Shown in pieces: positions 1 to 10,069 of a stretch of DNA of 64,000 bases (its first letter is position 1; each line of letters starts with the position of its first letter). The stretch covers positions 289,845,065-289,909,064 of the forward strand of contig OX336395.1 in the NCBI GenBank assembly GCA_946902985.2, given 5' to 3'. Source of the DNA: Meconema thalassinum (Eukaryota; Arthropoda; Insecta; Orthoptera; Tettigoniidae). The notes under the pieces are model-generated. The model searched no databases. It worked only from the letters and a program-made list of their open reading frames with translations, and was not told the origin of the DNA. Position numbers and translations under genes: made by a program.

Positions 1-480
1 GGAAACGGTTGGTCGTATCGAAAAAAGTTAAATACACAGGTGTGAGATCTCCGCGGTATGCAATTTCTTTCCCCATAACGATTTTTAGATATCTCACACC
101 GTTTTTTTGGGCCCCTGAAGATGTACGTATGTGCGTGACGTTTTTGAGTTTATCAAAGTACAGGTCGCAATTTTCAAGATAATGAACTGAAATTTGGTAC
201 GGGGAAAGAGTTAGGGCCTGTGAGGTACCCTATTATCGAGAATTAAAATCGGTGCAGGGCCGGACCTTTTTTTGGAGCCCTGCATTTCATCCTTTTTTTT
301 TTTTTTGATTCGATATATCCCGGAAACGGTCGGTCGTATCGAAACAACTTAAATGTACAGGAGTAAGATCTCAGTGATTAGCAACTTTTTTACCCGTTAT
401 CATATTTTGATATCTCTCACCGTTTTAATGTTATTCAATTCTTTTGGTTTTTGAAAAAATGGGGCCCAAATGTATATAAT
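1..480. repeat. Degenerate direct repeat, period about 321 bp
   Basis: A block beginning GGAAACGGTTGGTCGTATCG at 1 recurs as GGAAACGGTCGGTCGTATCG at 322. Both copies are followed by a similar tract ending in a GATATCTC-CACCG motif (about 90-102 and 409-423). A short hairpin (GCAGGGC/GCCCTGC, about 254-286) lies between them. The array probably continues off the left edge. No coding potential seen; 481-820 also shows nothing recognisable. Confidence 0.6.
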
Positions 481-829
481 AATTTGTAAAAATTCAACTG
501 ATCGTCTCATTGAAATCTACGGAAAATTATCTATAATAACCTGTTTTCACCTTTTCAATAAGTTAAATAATGTACTGTATTTACAGCTGTAATATATTTT
601 CCATTTCCGAGGACGTCCGGCTTTCATAACCACGTGATGGTGTCAGCATTGCCTAGAATAACATATTATAATTTTCCTACATTACCACACAATCGGGCCA
701 AAGGCCCGAAATTCAAGGCATGAGACCTTGCTGCCAACGAAGTTGTTGTTTGAGATTATTACCCCTCTTGCTCGCCGCTATCTTGCCGCACCTTCTCATC
801 CAAAGCAGGTCGTGCTGCGTGGACTCCTA

Positions 830-1317
830 CTTGTTTATTTAGGCACTTGTCATACCTTAAAACTAAGTTCTGAAATCCCTCTGCATAAAAGTTTGCCGCC
901 TGCTCTGACAACCAAGAATTCACGGCTGTTTTCACTTCTTCATCGTCGGCGACACTTAAGGAAAATCCATTGATAGAGTGGTTATAGTGAATCTTCGGTT
1001 CTCGTGAATTTTCATGTCAATTGCAGTCACCAAGTCATCTGAACATTTTCACGGCTACTTTTGAACTCGCGTACCCATTTTCGCATTCTACCTTCCGTCA
1101 TTGCATTATCACCATACACCTCCCAAAGCTGACGATGAATGTCAGCAGCCAACATGTTTCTTTCACTCAGAAAACTTATCACAGATCGTACATCACACGT
1201 GGCGGGCGAATCAATAATCTTAAACATTGTAAAGATGCACAGTTCAGCGTACAGGTTAGCTACACAGCTGCAGAGAATGCTGGGAGGTAGCGCGCATGCT
1301 TGTTGCGGCGTGCGCAC
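830..1317 (-). pseudogene. Mariner-like transposase remnant (HTH N-terminus joined to C-terminus)
   Basis: On the minus strand, 1317-1027 encodes a mariner/SETMAR-type N-terminal helix-turn-helix region (CDVRSVISFL, IHRQLWEVYGDNAM, RMRKWVREF). Immediately downstream, in shifted frames, come a middle segment (ENRRFTITTLS, about 985-1030) and a typical mariner C-terminus (AVNSWLSEQAANFY, RYDKCLN, about 835-950). The catalytic DDE/D core is missing, so this is an internally deleted, frameshifted, inactive copy. Recognised from family motifs; the terminal inverted repeats were not located. Confidence 0.72.
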
Positions 1318-1369
1318 TAACTACGGACTTTAAAAAAAACGGCCCTTACTTAAAAAACAGCCCTCATAC

Positions 1370-2200
1370 ATATTTTGCTACACACCACCAATTGCAGTGA
1401 TAATTTCTTTTACATGCCATAAATCTATGACATGGGCCCGCCGGCTTTACTTCCCCACCAAAGGAAGGCATACTGAAGAATCCGTTGTTTGAGTCTTCAG
1501 TCTTTAGACTGGTTTGATGCAGCTGTTCATTCCTCCCTGTCCTGAGCTAATCGTTTCATCTCTACATAGCTACCACACCCTACGTCCGAGGCAATCTGTT
1601 TAACATATTCTAACCTTGGTCTACCACTACAGTTCTTGTCCTCGACCCTTCCTTCCATAACTAAGCTTGCTATTCCTGGGTGTCTTAGTATGTGTCCTAC
1701 CAACCTATCTATTCTCTTCATTAGCAGTTGCCAGAAACATCTCTCCTCACCCACTAGTCTCAATACCTCTTCGTTTGTAACCCTATCTATCCATCTGATC
1801 TTCATCATTCTCCTGTAACACCACATTTCAAACGCTTCAATTCTCCTCTTTTCTGCTGCACCAATAGTACAAGTTTCACTTCCATAGAGCGCCACGCTCC
1901 ACGCAAAGGCTTTCAAAAATTACTTCCTAACACCTAAATCTATATTCAATGTCAACCGATTCCTTTTCTGTAGAAATGCTTTCCTTGCCTGAGCTAACCT
2001 ACTTTTAATACCCTATTTGCTTCGTTCATCACTGGTTATTTTGCTTCCTAAGTAACAAAAGTCTCCTACTTCCTTTAGTTTTTCACCTGCCAATTTGATG
2101 TCCATAGAGGATTCTGATTTATTTCGGCTGCATTCCAACGACTTCGGCCGGGTTTGAACCCATGACCTAGGTCAGAGCAGTTCAGCCACCAAAGCCGCTG
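1370..2200 (-). repeat. tRNA-derived SINE copy, interrupted
   Basis: The left piece (1370-1480) shares the tract CATAAATCTATGACATGGGC with the SINE at 3945-4193. The right piece (about 2131-2200) carries the tRNA-like head, with B box GGGTTTGAACCC in its inverted sense and an A-box-like segment. The two pieces are separated by the LINE remnant at 1490-2110, so the SINE appears split by it. No clear target duplication was found, so the order of events is inferred. Confidence 0.55.
1490..2110 (-). pseudogene. Non-LTR retrotransposon (RTE-like) C-terminal remnant
   Basis: Read on the minus strand, 2110-1527 encodes the C-terminal part of an endonuclease-reverse transcriptase LINE: GDFCYLGSKIT, then WSVALYGSET, RRIEAFEMWCYRRMMKI and RVTNEEVLR. 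Two in-frame stops interrupt it (in the segment before the long open stretch 1916-1527). This region of the protein lies after the RT palm, so the copy is 5'-truncated and dead. The clade is assigned only from remembered motif similarity to RTE-type elements. Confidence 0.72.
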
Positions 2201-2401
2201 ATGAGCCCAATGGTACACTAAGGTGAAATGATGGCAAAATAGATGGAGAAACTTTGATATATTCAGTGTCCTTGTAAGAAGATATTTTCTTTCTTAACTG
2301 CATATTCAAACAGGAAAGATGAACCAAAATTAGAAAAATTGCAATTGTGAACTGAAAACAAAACATCAAATACATCAGTAACATTATATATTTCAACAGA
2401 C

Positions 2402-2481
2402 CTTTGGATTGAGGTTCCCGAGATACAGATTAGTTGTGGTCGGGTCTCCATTGTCGTAAGACCCATACTTTTCATCCACGG
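2402..2481 (-). CDS. U2SURP: U2SURP coding exon 6 (start of RRM)
   Basis: 80 nt. Acceptor with a strong pyrimidine tract (CTTTTTTTAG) before 2481. It encodes SVDEKYGSYDNGDPTTT then NLYLGNLNPK. GDP-TTNLYLGN-NP is the conserved entry into the U2SURP RNA-recognition motif, and LYLGNL is the RNP2 strand. The exon ends in phase 0 at a weak donor, GTCTGT (complement of 2396-2401). RNP1 and the following exons are not in 1-2401 and must lie further left. Confidence 0.9.
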
Positions 2482-2575
2482 CTAAAAAAAGCGAAGTTAA
2501 GACAAGATTAATACTTGAAAGAAACGACAACACACACTGGTGAATCTCATTGTCCTCACAGAATAGCATACTTAC

Positions 2576-2664
2576 AACAAGACTTGCTAGCGGCCTGCAG
2601 ATCTTCGAAAGACGTCTTCACAATACCTTTGTACTTATGCCTCTCCTCACGCTCTTCTTGGATG
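2576..2664 (-). CDS. U2SURP: U2SURP coding exon 5
   Basis: 89 nt. Acceptor GGTTCAG before 2664; a perfect donor GTAAGTATG after 2576. It completes the split leucine codon, then encodes IQEEREERHKYKG and a less conserved stretch, IVKTSFEDLQAASKSC, leaving in phase 1. Together with exon 4 it recreates the continuous NLELFKEEL-IQEEREERH block of U2SURP, the strongest evidence that the two exon groups belong to one gene. Confidence 0.93.
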
Positions 2665-3687
2665 CTGAACCATTCGTTCATTGATGGAAGCGGAAAATCA
2701 TAATAATTCAACAGTTTAGGATGCACTTCAAAACCATCAGTCACATTAAACAACACTATAAGACAATACTGCATTCTCTTTTCAGGAGGCCTTAAAAACA
2801 AGGATGAGTAAATGTTTTTAGAATGAGCGTGAGGTCATTCTGCTCGGTGCACAGTCTGTCCATGAAGGGAGGGAACGTGCCCCACCGATGATGATCAAGT
2901 AAACTAGTTTTTTTTTTCTTTTTCTTTCATTTCACTGTTCACAGATTTACACACTATTTTACGAGTCTTCACACAACCTATTGAGGAACAATTACATTCA
3001 CAGTTCTTGTAAAACAATGATGGCATGACTCAAACATTCAAACAAGTGTATATCAAAGGGAACGAGAAGGAGCACCATACGAGAATATAAACATTCAAAT
3101 ACTCAGGATCGTCCTAATCTTAAACCATTCCATTTGCCTACTCTCTTTTACTTTTCGTGCCAAAGCAATTATCCTACGTACATGAATACCAACTGCATAT
3201 TTTTCTCAAAATCTATAAACAAAATATTGGGGTGTGGATATTATCTGAGCCCAAGCTTGTACCGAGCTGTTTCCGCCAACAGAATTTTGATGATGTTATT
3301 GGCCCCTCCACATGTGACAGATTCTAAAACTGCGCTGTAATGGCAGCCAACAAAAATGAGGAATGCATATCTACTGATAACTCACTAGGTTTTACTGTGC
3401 TAAAATTTGTCACTGGCTTGTGAGCGACAATGGAATATTGATTAATTAAGCAAGTTTCTTCCACCCAGTTCTGCCCCTTAAAACAAAAACAGTAACTATT
3501 ATCTCTATAAATAAAGTGAGTTTTTCTGCCTGAACAATTGGAAGTTTTGAATTTATCCCGGATGAGTTGTATAACGGCCAAATATACCTTTCGATTTACT
3601 TTTTGACCTTTTGTTATGGGTTACCGACAGAAATACTGGAGCGAATGACATGGAAATTCCTATGCAAGTAGAAAACAACTAGGCTAC

Positions 3688-3805
3688 ATTTATTTTATTT
3701 AGCGTATGGCTTTTAGTACCGGGAGTGTCCGAGGACATGTTCGGCTCGCCAGAGTTTGTAGCTGCTTCTATACGGACACCCACGGGGTAAGCTACAAGTA
3801 CTGTT
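3688..3805. repeat. Short dispersed repeat (CGTATGGCTTTTAGT family), copy 1
   Basis: TTTATTTAGCGTATGGCTTT, followed by AGTGTCCGAGGACATGTTCG and GCTCGCC, recurs almost unchanged at 25605-25736, where it is bounded by a target duplication. Here it carries a T/A-rich left end, but no duplication could be identified. Sequence 3806-3944 shows nothing further. Confidence 0.6.
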
Positions 3806-4410
3806 GCATGTGGACGAGATGAAATGAATGAAACTGGGAAAGTTCAATTTCAAGTAGTTCCAACTTTGGCTACCAGACGTCACTGACACCCAGCGGCGAA
3901 AGTTGCAACTTGATAGAGTGTGTCTAGCCAAATAACCTACAAATTTAGCTACACACTACCAATTGTAGTGGTAGGTTCTTTTTCACGCCATAAATCTATG
4001 ACATGGGCTTCACAATCTTCTCACCACGTGGCGCCAGCATCATCTTCATGTCAACTTCCCTGATTGGTTCGTTTCACTTTACTTCCCCTCCGAAGGAATG
4101 CATACTGATTATTCTAATGCTCTTAAAAAATCCGACGACTTTGGCTGGATTTGAACCCGCAATCTTGGGCATAGCAGTTCAGCATGCTACCAATAGGGTT
4201 TCCAGACGTTCTGTATTACCCCAAACAATTCCATTTATTTTTGTTTTGTTCCGCGTTCCGTTTCAATCTTTAACAGAACGCCAAATATTCCGTTTTGGTT
4301 TTTTTTTTTGGTTAATTTGATAATATATTCAATTTGGCACCAATTTTCAAATGTCCCAATTCAGAATTCATTGTAATATCTAGCTTGTTTTCTGGTAATA
4401 CAGGTGAAGT

Positions 4411-5065
4411 TTGAAAGAGGAAATGATTTCTATGTCTGTGTCAGATAGATGGGTACATGTTATAGATTTGTTAGGGGCAACAAAATTAAGGAATATCTTA
4501 GTCCTTGTGAAGTTAATACTCAGCATTTTCCCCTCCAATGCTTTTACGGAGAGAGTATTTTCTGTCATGAATATCAAATGGAGAGATGATAGAAACAAAA
4601 GTATGGTCCAGAAAACGAGGAGGGACAGAGTGAGAAATGAATATATACGGAAAGAACTGGGAGTACAGAAACTAAATGATAAACTGCAGCAAAACAGATT
4701 GAGATGGTTTGGACATGTTAAAAGGATGAATGAAGTAAAGCTACCAAGACGAGCACTGGAACGACGGATGACAGGGAAGAGAGGACGAGGAAGACCAAGA
4801 ATGCGTTCGATGGACTCGGTGGAGAATAGTATTAGAAAACGGAACCTGGATTGGAACACCGTGTCATAAGAGGAATGGTGGAATGACAGAACAAAGTGGA
4901 GAGGAACCATATTTGCCCCCACCCAGTGTCAACTGGAAAAGGGGAAATGAAGATGATGATGAAAACAAGAATTGCTTACATATTACAATTGACAAAAATT
5001 GTAGTGAATTTTATCAGAAGGTACTTACAAATAAAAAAAAGCTTTGCATAGGGTCGTTAATATGA
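4411..5065 (+). pseudogene. hAT transposase C-terminal fragment, split by a LINE tail
   Basis: 4411-4600 encodes LRNILVLVKLILSIFPSNAF then TERVFSVMNIKWRDDRNKS, the hAT C-terminal dimerisation region. The reading resumes after the LINE insertion at about 4965-5065 (CSEFYQKVLTNKKKL), the family's tail segment. The upstream catalytic region is absent. The LINE piece makes one long open frame with the hAT piece, an accidental fusion rather than a gene. Confidence 0.75.
4601..4960 (+). mobile_element. 5'-truncated LINE 3' end inserted in the hAT element
   Basis: Encodes RRDRVRNEYIRKELGV, LRWFGHVKRM, LPRRALERRM and GKRGRGRPRMR, the C-terminal zinc/basic region seen at the end of many arthropod LINE ORF2 proteins. 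It stops near 4869 and ends in a GATGATGATG tail (about 4952-4961). Flanking GAAACAAAAG and GAAAACAAGA may be a degenerate target duplication. Confidence 0.7.
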
Positions 5066-5302
5066 AAAGCATTTGTAAATTGCTGGTGTCGTAGGCCTAT
5101 TGATATGACAGCAATATCCAGTTTTAATTATGTGTATTTGATTATGTAATGCTATTTAATACATATGTGTATTATTTACTGTATTACAACATTTAACAAC
5201 CTTGATTTTTATTTTTTTTTATCTTTTGGAACGTGTGTTCCGTTTTTCCATTCTTGAAATCTGGCAACCCTAGCTACCGACTATGCCACCAAAGCCACCT
5301 AG

Positions 5303-6105
5303 CAGGCTACAAATATGTATACTGTGTACTAAGGGGTGAGTGGGTTAACTGGAAGTCGCAAATTCCATCATTCATATCCATCACTTGACATGAAACTGCA
5401 GGCTCAGACAAGAATTCGCAGAACGTGCACGGAAGTGGCTGGATATCACTCAACACTCCCATAAGAAGCACATTCTTATGACATCCAACTGTCCGAATCG
5501 AGCAGCCTTGGAATGTATCCATACGAGCGCTGTCTATATCATTCACACTCTATCAGCCAGGAGCAGTTATTCTGCGACTCCACTGGGTTTCTCTCGATAA
5601 AGGATGAACAAACTTTGATTTCTTGCAATAGATTACAATTTTAGAAGGTTCTTAACTCTACATGTAACATCGTGTTAGTGTAATTCACTGAACTATTAGT
5701 GATTTAGAGGGCAAGCAAGGCAGTCCTCCATTCATCTGATCCTGGAAGATGTCCTCAATGAAGGGGGCAATGAAAGCTAGTATTTGTCTATTCACATGAG
5801 AGTTTAAATGCTATATACTCTTATAGGCTCCCTCTTTCACCATCTCAGTAGGCAAGGGATATCAGTGACTAGGCTAAACGGGCATTCCCCTGACATTAGA
5901 TCCTTTACCTAACACACTGCCACTCACTATTTCAACCAGGGAGTTCTATCACTAGAGACAGTCAAAAAGTCACCACTCGCAAATTAGACAAAATTTCTAA
6001 AAAGAATCAAGCACTAAAAGAAAGAGGACTGACAGCCAATCTTACAAAAAAAAAGATTTTTCTTTAAAATGACATGAGAACACCAATAAAGATATAAATA
6101 CTGTA
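5303..6105. other. Intronic sequence with no recognised feature
   Basis: I see no coding region, terminal repeats or structured RNA here. Short open frames exist on both strands but match no family I know. Confidence 0.5.
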
Positions 6106-6785
6106 CAGTACTCCCTCTGTAATCCGGCATCTCAGCTCTCCGGCACTCCCAGTAATCCGGCGTTTTGTATTCGAGTATGAGCTCAACACTTGATTTGATA
6201 ATGCGTCCCCAATACTGTACAATGTTTCCCACGCAGCGACAAGACTAGTGTCTGAGTAAACGATGCATTGGCTCCAAGAGCAATGACTCACGCATGCCCC
6301 CCCTCAGGTGCTTAGTGTAGGACAGTTGAACTGTAGAAGTGTTTTGAAGATGACGAAAACAACCAGTTTATGACAGAAGATGACATCAGAGAGGAAGAGG
6401 ACGAGGAGCAGGTCGAAGGAGAAGTGACAGCGGCCATACATGCAATCTCTCACGATGCGGCCATCGCCTCGTTTGCCACGTCAATTGCCTGGGTGGAGGA
6501 AAATGGCGTCTCTGCTAACGATGTCTTAGTTTTAAGAAGGTTACAGGAACAAGTTCTCAAAGTGTCTCTCAACCGTAAAAAGCAAAAGACAATTGATGCA
6601 TATTTCCAACCGTCTACTTCCAAGGAATAACGTGAGTTATATAATGTATTTTCGTACTTTTTTACTTTGTATAGTACAATGTAATTAAAACTGATTTTCA
6701 AATGATATCTACGTTTTTCTCGATATTTTCCAGTAATCTGGCAGTGCTCTGGTCCGATATCTGCTGGATTACCGAGAGAGCACTG
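6106..6785 (+). mobile_element. Tigger (pogo) element, internally deleted
   Basis: Left terminus CAGTACTCCCTCTGTAATCC from 6106; the right terminus reads inverted as CAGTGCTCTCTCGGTAATCC, ending 6785. TA lies directly outside both ends (6104-6105 and 6786-6787), the pogo/Tigger target. The 680-bp copy holds only the C-terminal transposase segment. Confidence 0.85.
6370..6630 (+). pseudogene. Tigger transposase C-terminal fragment
   Basis: An 86-codon open frame with an acidic start (EDEEQVEGE), a helical segment (IASFATSIAWVEENGVSAND) and the terminal motif RKKQKTIDAYFQP. A basic run ending in an I-x-x-F/Y-F motif is usual at the end of Tigger/jerky-type transposases. The CENP-B DNA-binding domains and DDE catalytic domain are missing, so it cannot encode an active enzyme. 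Confidence 0.7.
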
Positions 6786-6842
6786 TATTCTGGACATGTG
6801 CTGCATGCAGAGGGTGACACAATGGCAAAAGCAGCTTACACA

Positions 6843-7975
6843 CTACTGTCGACCAAAATATTATTTGCACTCGAGTTTGAAGGTTGTTTGTGAAGTATAA
6901 AATCCAATATCATTATTTTCGTCGTTTTATGTTAGTTCATGTAGGTTTGGAATTTTTTATTTATTTTTTAATATTTTTTTATCGCAGTTGAAACACAAAA
7001 AGTGCCCGTTTTTAAGGAAGTTTCAACCTTGCGTCACATTTAAAAGTTATTATCTCTCAAACCCGTCATCAGATCGAATCCAAATTTTAACACAACATAC
7101 ATTGGAATGTTGCATAACTGGTTTATTAATTTCAAAATTTTGTGTGTCCAAGAAAGAAAGTTGTTATCATTTTTGTAAGGTAACTTTTTCTCGGCTCGGG
7201 GTCGTTAGAAAATGTAGTTCTTGGTCGCGTTGTAATCTTTATACATCAAAACGTTATGCTGTATGACCGTGAAATACATAAATTAATTCAATTATTTTAT
7301 ATCGATTTGTTTTTGTACAGGGAAATAAGACATGGTTCACCAGCTAGCCGCTCCGGGGAAAGCTGTACAGCGTTGCCAAGATGGAGCCCATCACGCGTCT
7401 CGCTCGGAAGTGATGGGCTCCGTCTTAGCAACGCTGTACAACATTCCGCGGAGCGGCTAGCTGGTGAACCATGTCTTATTTCCCCGTACAAAAACAAAGC
7501 GATATAAAATAATTGAATTAATTTACGTATTTCACAGTCATACAGCATACCTTTTTGTTGTATAAGGATTACAACGTGACCAAGAACTACATTTTCCAAC
7601 CACCCCGAACCGAGAAAAAGTTACCTTACAAAAATGATAACTTTGTTTCTTGGACACACAAAAATTTGAAATTAATAATCCAGTTATACAACATTCCAAT
7701 GTATATTGTGTTAAAATTTGGATTCGATCTGATCACGGGTTTGTGAGATAATAATTCTAAAATGTAACGCATGGTTCAAACACGCTTAAAAACGGGCACT
7801 TGGTGTTCCAACTGCGATAAATAATATTAAAATATAAATTAAAAATTCCAAACCTACATGAACTAACGTAAAATAGGACAAAAATGATGATGTTATTGGA
7901 TTTTATGTAGGTCTATTGGTTACTTCACAAACACCCTTCAAACTAGACTGCACATAATATTTCGGTCGACAGTAG
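6843..7975. repeat. 1.1-kb fold-back (near-perfect inverted repeat)
   Basis: Left arm 6843-7394 and right arm 7410-7975 are reverse complements along their length, with scattered differences and small indels, separated by a 15-nt loop (7395-7409). Examples: CTACTGTCGACC at 6843 against GGTCGACAGTAG ending 7975, and GGAGCCCATCAC ending 7394 against GTGATGGGCTCC starting 7410. No transposase is recognisable. If transcribed within the U2SURP pre-mRNA, it would form a very long hairpin. Confidence 0.88.
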
Positions 7976-8142
7976 ATGTGGCTGGTAAGAAACCCAGAGG
8001 GCGAGCAAAGCAACGGTGGGCCGATACACTGCACAATGACCTAAAGGCTGTCAATCTTCATCCAGATATGGCCCAAGACCGAAGGAAATGGAGACTACGA
8101 TCCCACATAGCGGTCCTTGCCACTAGGCGGAACAAACACTAA
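7976..8142 (+). pseudogene. LINE ORF2 C-terminal fragment
   Basis: Abutting the fold-back, an open frame to the stop at 8140-8142 encodes DVAGKKPRGRAKQRWADTL, then AQDRRKWRLRS and ATRRNKH. GKKPRGR-K-RW-DTL and DR-KWR are typical of the last residues of insect RTE/BovB-like reverse transcriptases. The rest of the element is absent. Confidence 0.65.
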
Positions 8143-9046
8143 TGAAAGAAGAAGATTCTGAACATTATTCCGACAGTCCAATTTGGCAAAATAAATCTCT
8201 TCGTTCGATAAATGGCCGAAATATTATGTAATGCCATCTTCACCATGTCGCACCAGATAAAGAGACAGCTCAACTAACACAATGCACTTTATATAAAAAT
8301 CACATCACAAATAGAGATAACTTTTGGCAAATTTCCTGTGAAACGTGATGTAAACAGGACAAGTTTCTGTAGGTTAGCACAGTTCGCAAAATGAAAAGAA
8401 AAAAGAAATAAATAAACCAATCAATAAAATTAAAATAAAATTAAAGTAAGGTATTAAAAATTTAGTTATGTCCACAAAAATCTAATATACTATATATATA
8501 TGGATATATAAATTATATATAAACTTTTGAACTGACGGTGGTTTTGGGGGCAAGGGGATGTGAAACGCGAAGATATGTCGAAATTTTCAGGAAGTCAAAA
8601 CATGGTACCCATTGAAATAGGTAGCTTTCTTATGAAATCTACCTAAATGGTCTTCTTTCTATGTCCTGCAAACTCCTGTAACCTAGAGTTCAACCCTCAG
8701 AAGCTTTGTGACTCTCGTGAAAAATAAGCAGTGATGTGAGGTCCGAGGGACAGTTTATGAAAAATGTCACTAGTTCAACAATGTTGTGTTCAGCTATTAT
8801 TAATTCTATTTTCAATAGAAAATAACTTCACAGGGCAGTTATTAAATGGTTTATGAAACATGCCTACTTCAATGAAATATCACTTAAATATTCAAATGAA
8901 CTGCTTAAAGACATACAAAACATTTCTAATCATTAAGGGCCTTATTTTTTGGTGAAATAAAACCGTTGATTTCGGTGTTAAAACTGACGCCATTTCGGTG
9001 GTTATTTCGCGAAATAAAATGTCATAATGATCAATGTTTCTTCTGA
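8143..9046. other. Intronic sequence; AT-rich stretch
   Basis: No gene found. 8489-8522 is an imperfect TA-rich microsatellite. The final 16 bases (9031-9046) are the left target duplication of the mini-retroposon at 9047. Confidence 0.5.
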
Positions 9047-9097
9047 TGATGATAATTGTTGTTTTAAGGGGCCTAACATCTAGGTTATCGGCCCCTG
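9047..9097 (-). mobile_element. 51-bp hairpin mini-retroposon, copy 1
   Basis: Flanked by a perfect 16-bp direct repeat, TCAATGTTTCTTCTGA (9031-9046 and 9098-9113). The insert holds a 30-nt hairpin, AGGGGC (9067-9072) and GCCCCT (9091-9096) around an 18-nt loop. Read on the minus strand, the hairpin is followed by an A-rich tail ending in ATCATCA. Target duplication plus A-rich tail indicate copying by a LINE enzyme. Confidence 0.85.
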
Positions 9098-9113
9098 TCA
9101 ATGTTTCTTCTGA

Positions 9114-9895
9114 AATCTTCATTATAGTATGGGATAAATCTAACAGATTATGTGATAAGGGGGTTTTTAAGCTTCTTTGCAATGTGTCGAGTATCGCCGA
9201 ATGTTATTTGCCGCATAGAATTATATTCATTTCCTTCTTTCTTCCTCTTTTTATGCGTTGCTGAATCTCTGCAGTGTTTTTTGCACGTGTCTTTTCGCTC
9301 CCACTGAATACGAACATTGGAGTATTTACACATTAGAATCTTTCCTGCAGCGTCAAATACATAGAAGCCCTCACTGTTGTACCCTCGGCCCTCGAGAAAA
9401 CTGTTGTGACATTAAATTTCGGCATTTTTATATTTAAATGCTGGATGTTTGCCGATAGTTTTATCAGTCGAAAAACTCGCTCTGATGTATCTACAACCAC
9501 AACGCCATTTGATGTAATCGATAGCGGATATAGATTTTCATCGATAGCCATAGAGATCGCGGAACTGAATACACATACTTCCGGCGTTGTGGGCTTTTGT
9601 GTAGAGAATATGGAGCACTATCAATTAAATCAGAAGGAAACCACAACTGTCAATGCCTCAGAGCATTTAAACGTGTATTGGAGAGCTTTTCCGATAATAT
9701 TTAGCATTTTCGTACCAAGTGGAGTATATTTCGTGATTATTTGTGCAATTTGTGCAATGAATCAGATTTCGTGATATTTCGAGAGTTCATTTGGCTAAAA
9801 TACGTTACTTTAAGTACCTACAAGGTCATATATAGGCAAGACAGGAGGTATGAAAAAATTTTGCTCGTATCACTATTGCCAAAAAATACGGCCCC
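9114..9895. other. Intronic sequence; one unassigned open frame
   Basis: A 122-codon plus-strand open frame (9406-9774) and shorter ones are present, but I recognise no domain, and their composition gives no support for real coding. No terminal repeats found. Confidence 0.4.
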
Positions 9896-10060
9896 TACTA
9901 ATCATCATCAGGATATCGTTCCAGCGAGCCGGGTAGGAACGATATGCCTCGGTTTAGCCCTGTCCTTTCCTCTCCACTGCATCCCATGTTACTCCTCTAG
10001 TTACGAGATCTTCCTTAACCTGGTCTGTCCATCTCTTCCTACGATGTCCAATTGATCTCC
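9896..10060 (-). pseudogene. LINE 3'-terminal fragment
   Basis: On the minus strand the sequence encodes GHRRKRWTDQVKEDLVTRGV followed by TWDAVERKGQG and a stop, then a 3' end terminating in GATGATGATT (complement of 9897-9906). This resembles the C-terminal end and ATG/GAT tail of the LINE piece at 4601-4960, so it is probably a related, 5'-truncated copy. No target duplication identified. Confidence 0.62.
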
Positions 10061-10069
10061 TCCAGAATT

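Larger units (their letters stand above)
4194..5272 (+). mobile_element. hAT transposon remnant with TIRs and 8-bp target duplication
   Basis: Left terminus TAGGGTTTCCAGA (from 4194); right terminus, inverted, TAGGGTTGCCAGA (ending 5272). Twelve of 13 positions match and the pattern resembles hAT termini. The flanks are GCTACCAA (4186-4193) and GCTACCGA (5273-5280), an 8-bp duplication with one difference, as expected for hAT. At 1079 bp it is internally deleted, keeping only the 3' part of the transposase. Confidence 0.82.
3945..5302 (-). repeat. tRNA-derived SINE interrupted by a hAT element
   Basis: On the minus strand the head (about 5302-5281, continuing at 4193) has a Pol III A-box-like segment (TAGTCGGTAGC) and B box GGGTTCAAATCC (about 4145-4156). 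It is followed by a body down to about 3945 that shares a tract with the SINE copy at 1370-1480. The head is split by the hAT insertion at 4194-5272: the two halves are contiguous once the insertion and one 8-bp target duplication are removed. Confidence 0.68.

Noticed and set aside
2172..2475. Minus-strand frames running past the exon 6 donor
   Set aside because: After 2402 the reading has no U2SURP similarity; the RRM does not continue here, so it is intron.
4411..4869. 152-codon frame as a real gene
   Set aside because: It is a chance fusion of a hAT C-terminus and a LINE C-terminus.
4380..4922. 180-codon minus-strand frame
   Set aside because: It is antisense to the hAT/LINE fusion and has no domain of its own; judged a shadow.
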